Assembly: GCF_004362665.1 (NCBI RefSeq)
Contig: NZ_SNXR01000011.1
Coordinates: 372,001-436,000 of the forward strand
DNA from: Flavobacterium dankookense
GTDB taxonomy: Bacteria; Bacteroidota; Bacteroidia; Flavobacteriales; Flavobacteriaceae
Direction: 5' to 3'
Length of the DNA: 64,000 bases
A model generated the notes under the pieces. It was not told where the DNA came from and did no database searches. It worked only from the letters and a program-made list of their open reading frames with translations. Position 1 is the first letter of the stretch, and every line of letters begins with the position of its first letter. The translations under genes were made by a program, and so were the position numbers. Of this stretch, positions 1 through 8,884 are shown in pieces.

Positions 1-912
1 GATGAATATGCATCATGGGTTAGAACACTAGATTTTGTCGAAGTTTCTGATGCTGAGTTGGATAATGATACTTATGAATCGGCAGAAAAACAATTTTTAC
101 AAAATAATACCAAACAAGCTATCACAAGTTTAAGTGGTTATGTTTCTAAATTTCCAAATGGTATTCATTCTTTAAAAGCCAATTTCTATTTAGCGCAATC
201 TTATTTTACAGATGGTTTGCCTAATAATGCTGTTGCTCATTATGATTTTGTTGTCAGTAAACCAAGAAATGAGTTTACCGAACAATCATTGGCTCGTTTG
301 TGTGAAATTCATTTAAAGAAAGATGATTTTGCTAAAGCTATTCCTGTTTTAAAACGATTAGAAACTGAAGCTGATTTTCCTCAAAACAAAACATTTGCAC
401 AAGCCAATTTGATGCGTGCTTATTTTGAACAAAAAGATTATCCAAATGCAGTGATTTATGCCGACAAAGTTTTAGAAAATCCAAAGACTGATAATAATGT
501 GAAAAGTGATGCGCAAATCATCGTTGCTCGTTCTGCCGTTAAAGCCAATGACGAAGCCAAGGCTAGAACTGCTTACGCCAAATTATTGACTATCGCAAAA
601 GGAGAATTAGCAGCAGAAGCATTATACTATGACGCTTTCTTCAAAAACAAAGATGGGAAATATGAAGATTCTAATAAAACGGTTCAAAAATTAGCCAAAG
701 ATTATTCGGGTTACAAATATTTTGGTTCGAAAGGATTAATTATAATGGCAAATAATTTTTATAAGATGGACGATAGTTATCAAGCTACGGTTATTTTGGA
801 TGCAGTTATAAAAAACTTCAAAGAGTTTCAAGATGTAGTTGATGAAGCTACTGTTGAATTACAAAAAATTAAATCTGAAGAATCTAAAACGAATTCGTCA
901 ATCACAGAGTAA
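1..912 (+). CDS. TPR repeat protein, 5'-truncated by window start
   Basis: The reading frame is open from base 1, so the start lies upstream; about 303 C-terminal residues are visible. They are almost entirely helical and fall into degenerate tetratricopeptide repeats of the YbgF/BamD-like kind (aromatic and Ala/Leu spacing such as FYLAQSYF, ANLMRAYFEQKDYPNAVIYADKVL, then EALYYDAFF). The C-terminus is charged and ends ...KTNSSITE. TPR proteins of this sort are scaffolds, often in the periplasm. The TonB-receptor-like barrel gene downstream suggests a joint envelope role, which is inference. The TTG at 58 is not a likely start because the frame continues upstream. Confidence 0.8.
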   Translation, partial: DEYASWVRTLDFVEVSDAELDNDTYESAEKQFLQNNTKQAITSLSGYVSKFPNGIHSLKANFYLAQSYFTDGLPNNAVAHYDFVVSKPRNEFTEQSLARLCEIHLKKDDFAKAIPVLKRLETEADFPQNKTFAQANLMRAYFEQKDYPNAVIYADKVLENPKTDNNVKSDAQIIVARSAVKANDEAKARTAYAKLLTIAKGELAAEALYYDAFFKNKDGKYEDSNKTVQKLAKDYSGYKYFGSKGLIIMANNFYKMDDSYQATVILDAVIKNFKEFQDVVDEATVELQKIKSEESKTNSSITE

Positions 913-929
913 CGATGAAAGTTAATTAT

Positions 930-970
930 TTGAAAATAGATGATAGACCGATAGATAAAAGACAATTGGA
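930..970. repeat. Left flank repeat of the four-helix-bundle gene
   Basis: Holds GATGATAGAC-type words (ATAGATGATAGAC, then GATAGATAAAAGACAATT). The same words occur in reverse-complement form at about 1369-1432, on the other side of the 971-1336 gene, and again at 3113-3200. Confidence 0.6.
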
Positions 971-1336
971 ATGAATGATTTTAAAAGACATAATTTTAAA
1001 AAATTGAAAATTTGGCAGATGGCAATGGAATTAGCAAGAAACACATTTGATTTAGTTTCAAACTTTCCTAATGATGAAAAGTTTGGATTAATTTCTCAAA
1101 TGAATAGGTGTGCTATTTCAATTCCATCAAATATTGCTGAGGGTTCAAGTAGAACAAATAAATCATTTAGTCATTTTTTAGATATTTCACTTGGTTCATC
1201 ATTCGAGTTACAAACACAACTTATACTTGCAAATAGTAAAAAATATATTTCTGAGGAGAATTTAAGTTTCTTGGAAAATAAAATAGAAGAATTTCAGAAA
1301 GCAACAATGACATTTCAAAACACTTTAAATAATTAA
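971..1336 (+). CDS. Four-helix bundle protein (S23/23S rRNA IVS-type, TIGR02436-like)
   Basis: A 121-residue all-helical protein with the family signature: KKLKIWQMAMELA near the N-terminus, then CAISIPSNIAEGSSR at about 50-64, and a long C-terminal helix. Relatives are encoded in intervening sequences of 23S rRNA and, in Bacteroidota, as isolated intergenic genes; the biochemical function is not established. It sits 58 bp after the TPR gene and 2 bp before the barrel gene, flanked on both sides by inverted copies of a GATGATAGAC-type repeat, which suggests it arrived as a unit. The ATG follows directly after the left repeat. Confidence 0.85.
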   Translation: MNDFKRHNFKKLKIWQMAMELARNTFDLVSNFPNDEKFGLISQMNRCAISIPSNIAEGSSRTNKSFSHFLDISLGSSFELQTQLILANSKKYISEENLSFLENKIEEFQKATMTFQNTLNN

Positions 1337-1338
1337 GA

Positions 1339-3108
1339 ATGAATTTTATAGTAAACATATATCCATCAATTCGTCTATTTTCAAATAGTCGTCTATCATC
1401 TCTTTGTCTATTTTCTCTTTGTCTATTTTCTCAAATAATTTTTGCTCAGAAAAAAGACGAAAACATCGGAACTGAAGTAGTAAATGTGGTAAAACCATAT
1501 ACACCAACAATTTCTGATGCTTTCAAAGTGAAAGAAACACCAACATTAGAAGACGAAGAAACTTCAAAAAAAGAAAATATTCAATACAATATTTTTTCTT
1601 TTCCTGTAGCTTCAACATTCACGCCTTCTAAAGGAAAAGCTGCCAATGTAGATAAATCTGCTCAAGAGAAAATATTTAGTAATTATTTGACTTTAGCTGC
1701 TGGGAATTATGGAACAGTAAATGCGGAATTATTTGTTACCGAAAATATCAGTAATACCGATTATTTTGGCGGAATGCTTCGTCATAATTCATCTCAAGGT
1801 GGAATTAAAGAGGTTGTTTTGGATGATAAATTATTCAATACTGCGCTCGATTTAACCTATGGAAGTAGAACGCGTACTTTATCTTGGAATGCCGATGCAG
1901 GTTATCAACACCAGGTATATAATTGGTATGGAATTCGTCCAAATTATTTTGACCAAGCTATAATTAATGCAATTGACGAACAACAAACCTATCACAATCT
2001 TTACCTTGGCGGAAGGTTAAGTCTTGGCGATTCGTTTGTAAAAGAAAGCAGTATTAAATTCAATCGTTTTTGGGATGCTTTTGGTTCTGCCGAAAACCGT
2101 TTTGTCTTAAAACCGTCATTTCAATTTGATATTATTGAAGAAAAAATCAATGTAGATTTAATTGTAGATTATATCAGTGGTTCATTTGAAAAAGATTTTT
2201 CTGGTTTAAATCAAATTGATTATGGATTTACAAATTTTGGAGTACAACCTAGTATTGCTATCAATAAAGACGATTTATCTCTAAATGCTGGTGTTGGATT
2301 TTTCTATAGTGCAGCACAAGAATCTGGTGAAAGTAAGTTTTTTATCTACCCACAAATAACAGGTTCTTATAAAGTAGTTGGTGATTTGATGATTGCTTAC
2401 GCTGGAATTGAAGGTTCATTAAAACAAAATTCATATAAAGAATTTGTAGATCAAAACTTTTTTGTTTCGCCAACTCTAGGAATTGCTCCAACCGATCAAA
2501 AGTATGATATCTATCTTGGATTAAAAGGTAAGCTCGCCAATTCAGTTAGCTATAATGTTCGCGCTTCTTATTTAAATGAACAAAACAAAGCACTTTTCAA
2601 AAGTAATGGTCTAACTACGACTAATGCTAGTACTGATGGTTACATTTTTGGAAATTCATTTGGAGTAGTGTATGATCACTTGAAAACAATTGGTTTCTTC
2701 GGTGAATTAAAAGCTGATTTTTCTAAAAACGTCTCTTTCGGAATTAATGGTACATTCAATAGTTTTTCAACCGATGTAGAGAAGGATGCTTGGAATTTAC
2801 CTGAATTAAATGTTGCTTCAACATTGGATGTAACAATAACGCCAAAATGGTATGCAGGATTGAAATTTTTCTTCGTAGGTGAAAGAGAGGAACAATTTGC
2901 AGATGCTTCTCAACCAGAAGGTTTTCAGAATTTCACTTTAAAAAGCTATTTTGATTTAAATGCCCATATTGGTTACAAACACAACGAGCGATTGACGTTT
3001 TTCTTGAAAGGAAATAACTTGGCTAATCAAGATTACCAACGTTGGTTATATTTCCCAGTACAAGGAATTCAAGTAATGGCAGGAGCAAGTTATAAATTTG
3101 ACTTTTAA
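1339..3108 (+). CDS. TonB-dependent receptor-like outer-membrane beta-barrel protein
   Basis: 589 residues. A signal peptide ends near ...QIIFAQ (about residue 37). After a short linker the chain is a run of amphipathic beta strands ending in aromatic ...YKFDF, the classical C-terminal signature of barrels inserted by Bam. No plug domain with a TonB-box pattern is obvious: after the linker (VVNVVKPYTPTISDAF) barrel strands start near residue 110, so it may be a barrel-only relative of TonB-dependent receptors. The first ~33 codons, including the hydrophobic core, read through a flanking repeat (GTCTATTTTCTCTTT twice), so the secretion signal appears repeat-derived. Likely cotranscribed with the genes before it. 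Confidence 0.8.
   Translation: MNFIVNIYPSIRLFSNSRLSSLCLFSLCLFSQIIFAQKKDENIGTEVVNVVKPYTPTISDAFKVKETPTLEDEETSKKENIQYNIFSFPVASTFTPSKGKAANVDKSAQEKIFSNYLTLAAGNYGTVNAELFVTENISNTDYFGGMLRHNSSQGGIKEVVLDDKLFNTALDLTYGSRTRTLSWNADAGYQHQVYNWYGIRPNYFDQAIINAIDEQQTYHNLYLGGRLSLGDSFVKESSIKFNRFWDAFGSAENRFVLKPSFQFDIIEEKINVDLIVDYISGSFEKDFSGLNQIDYGFTNFGVQPSIAINKDDLSLNAGVGFFYSAAQESGESKFFIYPQITGSYKVVGDLMIAYAGIEGSLKQNSYKEFVDQNFFVSPTLGIAPTDQKYDIYLGLKGKLANSVSYNVRASYLNEQNKALFKSNGLTTTNASTDGYIFGNSFGVVYDHLKTIGFFGELKADFSKNVSFGINGTFNSFSTDVEKDAWNLPELNVASTLDVTITPKWYAGLKFFFVGEREEQFADASQPEGFQNFTLKSYFDLNAHIGYKHNERLTFFLKGNNLANQDYQRWLYFPVQGIQVMAGASYKFDF
1369..1432. repeat. Right flank repeat, read through by the barrel gene
   Basis: Contains TCGTCTATTTTC, TCGTCTATCATCTC and two tandem CTTTGTCTATTTTCT words. 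These are the reverse complement of the words at 930-970, so the four-helix-bundle gene is bracketed by inverted repeats. The repeat lies in frame inside the signal-peptide region of the barrel gene. Confidence 0.65.
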
Positions 3109-3112
3109 ACAT

Positions 3113-3200
3113 AGATAATAGATGATAGACGAAATGAGAATAGACAATTTTGAATAACAGAAAACATTTATTATATCTTCGTCTATCATCTTTTCGTCTT
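3113..3200. repeat. Inverted-repeat unit without a gene (possible empty copy)
   Basis: Left arm GATGATAGACGA (3120-3131) and right arm TCGTCTATCATC (about 3179-3190) are perfect inverted copies about 47 bp apart. Extra GAATAGACAATTTTG and TTTTCGTCTTTT words match the flanks of the 971-1336 gene. It looks like the same element with no gene inside. Confidence 0.6.
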
Positions 3201-3202
3201 TT

Positions 3203-3646
3203 ATGAAACAACAAATTCTAAATTACTACAAACAACTTGTTCAAGACCGAATTGATGTTTTTCAAGACATGATTTCAGGACTTACAATCGATGCTCAAAA
3301 CGATGCTAAAGGTTCGGCTGGCGACAAGCACGAAACTGCATTATCAATGATGCACATAGAACAAGAAAAACTCAATCACAAACTCAAAGAAGTTTTAGAC
3401 CAAAAAAACATTCTTGATAGAATTGATGTTTCTTCAACACATCATAAAGTAGCTTTGGGCAGTTTAGTACAAACAAATGGAATGTTACTTTTTATTTCTA
3501 CGGCTTTGCCAAAAATTACACTGGATGGAAAAACTATTTTTGCGCTATCTCCACAATCTCCATTAGGAAGTCAATTAATGGGAAATTCAACTGGTTTTTC
3601 AGCGGAAGTAAATGGAAAACAATATAAAATTGAGAGTGTCGAATAA
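3203..3646 (+). CDS. GreA/GreB C-terminal-domain-like protein
   Basis: 147 residues: a helical N-terminal half (about 1-75, possible coiled coil) followed by a beta-rich C-terminal half. The end, SPQSPLGSQLMGNSTGF followed by SAEVNGKQYKIESVE, resembles the SP(L/I)G..L.GK..GD..EV...Y.I..V pattern of the GreA/GreB/Rnk C-terminal FKBP-like domain. Homologues in Flavobacteria are, as I recall, often labelled 3-oxoacyl-ACP synthase; nothing here supports that (no Cys-His-His triad, far too short). It may bind RNA polymerase, but this is inference. The ATG comes directly after the empty repeat unit. Confidence 0.6.
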   Translation: MKQQILNYYKQLVQDRIDVFQDMISGLTIDAQNDAKGSAGDKHETALSMMHIEQEKLNHKLKEVLDQKNILDRIDVSSTHHKVALGSLVQTNGMLLFISTALPKITLDGKTIFALSPQSPLGSQLMGNSTGFSAEVNGKQYKIESVE

Positions 3647-3855
3647 CATTTTCTAACTGAAGTTCACTTTTTTCATTTGTTTTAGTTTCATTATTTCCAA
3701 TATTTATTATTTTTAGTTACAATTTATAACTAATTATTCTGCATTAGTTTTAATATTTGAAGTGTTGCCTCAATTTTGCTTTATCAAATTAAGAGTGTGG
3801 CTTTTAAAAACTTATAAACTCTTAAACTTTTTTAAACTTTATAAACTAGAATAAA

Positions 3856-5547
3856 ATGTGCGGAATAGTATGCGCCTTTGATTTAAAGCAAAAATCAGAA
3901 ACAATTAGACCTCAAGTATTAGAAATGTCAAAAATCATCCGTCATCGCGGACCAGATTGGAGTGGTATTTTTAGTAACGATAAAGCTATTTTGGCTCACG
4001 AACGATTAGCTATTGTTGATCCAGCTTCGGGAAAACAACCTTTGTTTAGTCAAGACAAACAATTGGTTTTAGCTGCCAATGGCGAAATATACAATCACAG
4101 AGAATTACGCAAACAATTTGAAGGTAAATACCAATTTCAAACCGAAAGTGATTGCGAAGTAATTTTAGCTCTTTACAAAGAAAAAGGAGTTCATTTTATT
4201 GACGAAATGAATGGAATTTTCGGCTTTGCTATTTATGATGTTGAGAAAGACGAATACTTTGTCGCACGAGATCACATGGGAATTATTCCTTTATATATCG
4301 GTTGGGATGAACACGGAACTTTTTATGTAGCTTCCGAATTGAAAGCGTTAGAAGGATATTGCACTAAAATAGAGTTGTTTCCTCCAGGCCATTATTTGTC
4401 AAGCAAAGACGGCGAATTTGTGCAATGGTACAAGAGAGAATGGACAGAATATGATGCTGTAAAAGATAATCAAACCAGCATTGATGAAATTAAAAAAGCA
4501 CTAGAAGCAGCTGTGCACCGTCAGTTGATGAGCGACGTTCCTTATGGCGTTTTACTTTCAGGTGGATTAGACTCGTCAATTACTTCGGCTGTAGCCAAAA
4601 AATATGCGCAAAAAAGAATAGAATCAGGCGATACTGTTGATGCTTGGTATCCACAATTGCATTCGTTTGCAGTTGGTTTAGAAGGCTCACCTGATTTAGC
4701 AGCTGCTCAAAAAGTAGCCGATCATTTAGGAACTATTCATCATGAAATAAAATTTACTATTCAAGAAGGTTTAGATGCAGTTCGCGATGTAATTTACAAT
4801 TTAGAAACGTATGATGTGACAACCATTAGAGCTTCAACTCCAATGTATTTAATGGCGCGAGTTATCAAATCAATGGGAATAAAAATGGTACTTTCTGGTG
4901 AAGGTTCAGACGAATTGTTTGGTGGTTATTTGTATTTTCATAAAGCACCAAATGCTAGAGAATTTCATGAAGAAACAGTTCGTAAACTAAGCAAATTACA
5001 TATGTATGATTGTTTACGAGCCAATAAAAGTCTTGCCGCATGGGGAATTGAAGGTAGAGTTCCATTTTTAGACAAAGAGTTTATGGATGTTGCCATGCGC
5101 ATTAACCCGCAAGACAAAATGATAAATGGTGAACGCATGGAGAAATGGGTGTTGCGAAAAGCATTTGAAGATATGTTGCCAGCTAGTGTGGCTTGGCGCC
5201 AAAAAGAACAATTTAGTGATGGTGTTGGTTATTCTTGGATTGATACTTTAAAAGAAATGGTTGGAAAAGAAATTTCGGATGAGCAATTAGCGAATGCGAA
5301 ATACAAGTTCCCAATTCAAACACCAACATCAAAGGAAGAATATTATTATCGTTCACTTTTTACAGAGCATTTTCCAAGCGATACAGCGGCACTTTGTGTT
5401 CCACAAGAAGCCAGTGTGGCTTGTAGTACAAAAATCGCTCTAGAATGGGATGAAGCCTTTAAAAATATGAATGATCCATCGGGTAGAGCAGTGGCAAATG
5501 TTCACGACGATGCTTATGTAAAAAATAAAGCTGTTGAAGTAGAATAG
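3856..5547 (+). CDS. asnB: Asparagine synthetase B (glutamine-hydrolysing)
   Basis: 563 residues, normal length. It begins MCGIVCAFD, so Cys2 is the Ntn glutaminase nucleophile after Met removal. The glutaminase domain spans about 2-200 (RHRGPDWSG, HERLAIVDP, NGEIYNH). The synthetase domain follows with the ATP pyrophosphatase loop SGGLDSS from residue 235 and SGEGSDELFGGY. It converts aspartate, glutamine and ATP to asparagine in the cytosol. It stands alone, with 209 bp upstream and a hairpin terminator downstream, and nothing looks anomalous. Confidence 0.97.
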   Translation: MCGIVCAFDLKQKSETIRPQVLEMSKIIRHRGPDWSGIFSNDKAILAHERLAIVDPASGKQPLFSQDKQLVLAANGEIYNHRELRKQFEGKYQFQTESDCEVILALYKEKGVHFIDEMNGIFGFAIYDVEKDEYFVARDHMGIIPLYIGWDEHGTFYVASELKALEGYCTKIELFPPGHYLSSKDGEFVQWYKREWTEYDAVKDNQTSIDEIKKALEAAVHRQLMSDVPYGVLLSGGLDSSITSAVAKKYAQKRIESGDTVDAWYPQLHSFAVGLEGSPDLAAAQKVADHLGTIHHEIKFTIQEGLDAVRDVIYNLETYDVTTIRASTPMYLMARVIKSMGIKMVLSGEGSDELFGGYLYFHKAPNAREFHEETVRKLSKLHMYDCLRANKSLAAWGIEGRVPFLDKEFMDVAMRINPQDKMINGERMEKWVLRKAFEDMLPASVAWRQKEQFSDGVGYSWIDTLKEMVGKEISDEQLANAKYKFPIQTPTSKEEYYYRSLFTEHFPSDTAALCVPQEASVACSTKIALEWDEAFKNMNDPSGRAVANVHDDAYVKNKAVEVE

Positions 5548-5605
5548 CAAAAGTAATAAGTCAATTCGAAAGGATTGGTTTAGATTGAAGTTTAGTTTGT
5601 TTGTT

Positions 5606-5639
5606 AAAAACGTTCGTCATTTTTTGGCGGACGTTTTTT
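5606..5639 (+). terminator. Rho-independent terminator after asnB
   Basis: The arms AAAAACGTTCGTC and GGCGGACGTTTTTT pair with G-U allowance around a short T-rich loop and end in a T tract. Confidence 0.75.
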
Positions 5640-5716
5640 GTTGAAATCCTAGTCAAAATGTTAATAACTTAAACGTTTTAGAAGCTATTTTTAAGAAGAA
5701 ATCCTATGTGTTTTTA

Positions 5717-5724
5717 TATATTTG
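5717..5724 (+). promoter_or_regulatory. -7 box of the gyrB promoter
   Basis: TATATTTG matches the Bacteroidota TAnnTTTG -7 consensus, 39 bp before the gyrB ATG. The -33 region is only T-rich. Confidence 0.5.
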
Positions 5725-5757
5725 CGTGTTAGACAAAAAATACAATTTTTACGATAA

Positions 5758-7704
<1,947 letters not shown>

Positions 7705-7808
7705 GCAGCCACGATAGCAGCGACATCCTTTTTTGCGTCAGTTCGAGTTGGCGAAGCAAGTATCGAGAACAAGCAAAAAAGATATAGCGGATAGCGTGAA
7801 TTGCTGCC
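7705..7808. repeat. Palindromic intergenic element (REP-like)
   Basis: A large imperfect palindrome fills the gap between gyrB and mdh. The left arm runs GCAGCCACGATAGCAGCGAC, then ATCCTTTTTTGC. The right arm runs GCAAAAAAGATATAGCGG, then ATAGCGTG and TTGCTGCC. Loop sequences add an inner GTTC/GAAC stem. I recall closely similar GATAGCAGCGACATCC...GGATAGCG elements in other Flavobacterium genomes. It may also act as a terminator for gyrB. Confidence 0.75.
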
Positions 7809-7841
7809 CAAAAAATAAAACAAACAACAAATATTATAAAA

Positions 7842-8777
7842 ATGAAAGTTACAATTGTAGGAGCAGGAAACGTTGGAGCCACTTGTGCTGATGCTATTGC
7901 TTATAGAAGAATTGCCAGCGAAATTGTGTTGGTAGATATTAGAGAAGGTTTTGCAGAAGGAAAAGCGTTAGATATTACGCAAACGCAAACCACTTTAGGA
8001 TTTAATACTAAAGTTGTTGGAAGCACAAACGATTATACAAAAACGGCTGGAAGTGATGTGGTTGTTATTACATCAGGAATTCCAAGAAAGCCAGGAATGA
8101 CGCGTGAAGAACTAATTGGTATCAACGCTGGAATTGTAAAATCGGTTGCTGAAAATTTATTGCAACATTCTCCAAACGCTATTTTTGTGATTGTATCAAA
8201 TCCTATGGATACAATGACTTATTTGGCATTCAAATCATTAGGATTGCCTAAAAATAGAATTATTGGAATGGGTGGAACTTTAGACAGTTCACGTTTCAAA
8301 ACGTATTTGTCATTAGCCTTAGACAAACCTGCAAATGATATTTCAGGAATGGTAATTGGTGGTCATGGTGATACAACAATGATTCCATTGACGAGATTGG
8401 CTTCTTATAATGGTGTTCCAGTTTCTCAATTTTTATCAGAAGATGCATTAGCAAAAGTAGCTGCTGATACTATGGTTGGTGGAGCAACTTTAACAGGATT
8501 GTTAGGAACTTCGGCTTGGTATGCGCCAGGAGCAAGTGTTTCCTATTTGGTAGATGCTATCTTGAACGACCAAAAGAAAATGATTCCTTGTTCGGTTTAT
8601 TTAGAAGGTGAATATGGTCAAAGCGATATTTGTATCGGTGTTCCATGTATCATCGGTAAAAATGGAGTAGAACAAATCGTTGACATTAATTTAAATGATG
8701 CTGAAAAAGCGTTGTTTGCTAAAAGTGCTGATGCAGTTAGAAGCATGAACAACGATTTAGGTTCGCATTTAGCATAA
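7842..8777 (+). CDS. mdh: Malate dehydrogenase
   Basis: 311 residues, LDH-like MDH family. An N-terminal Rossmann motif GAGNVGATCADAI is followed by the substrate-loop arginine segment GIPRKPGMTREEL, SNPMDTMTYLA, and the catalytic histidine in GGHGDTTMIPL. The arginine at the specificity-loop position (IPRKPGM) fits malate rather than lactate. It oxidises malate to oxaloacetate with NAD in the TCA cycle. It is a monocistronic unit with a terminator hairpin downstream; any promoter must lie in or after the palindromic element. Confidence 0.95.
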   Translation: MKVTIVGAGNVGATCADAIAYRRIASEIVLVDIREGFAEGKALDITQTQTTLGFNTKVVGSTNDYTKTAGSDVVVITSGIPRKPGMTREELIGINAGIVKSVAENLLQHSPNAIFVIVSNPMDTMTYLAFKSLGLPKNRIIGMGGTLDSSRFKTYLSLALDKPANDISGMVIGGHGDTTMIPLTRLASYNGVPVSQFLSEDALAKVAADTMVGGATLTGLLGTSAWYAPGASVSYLVDAILNDQKKMIPCSVYLEGEYGQSDICIGVPCIIGKNGVEQIVDINLNDAEKALFAKSADAVRSMNNDLGSHLA

Positions 8778-8802
8778 TATTTTTTTAGATTTACATTTAT
8801 AG

Positions 8803-8838
8803 AAAGAGATTGTAGCTTGGCTGCAATCTCTTTTTTTT
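8803..8838 (+). terminator. Terminator after mdh
   Basis: The stem AAAGAGATTG/CAATCTCTTT has an inner AGC/GCT pair and is followed by eight T. Confidence 0.85.
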
Positions 8839-8840
8839 AA

Positions 8841-8868
8841 TAAAAAACCCAAGCTTTTGGCTTGGGTT
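8841..8868 (-). terminator. Terminator for the 8885-10960 gene
   Basis: Perfect stem AACCCAAGC/GCTTGGGTT with a 5-nt loop; on the minus strand it is followed by a T tract. Confidence 0.85.
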
Positions 8869-8884
8869 GGGGAATTGTTTGGTA

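Noticed and set aside
3203..3646. 3-oxoacyl-ACP synthase
   Set aside because: Length and lack of Cys-His-His residues exclude a thiolase-fold enzyme.
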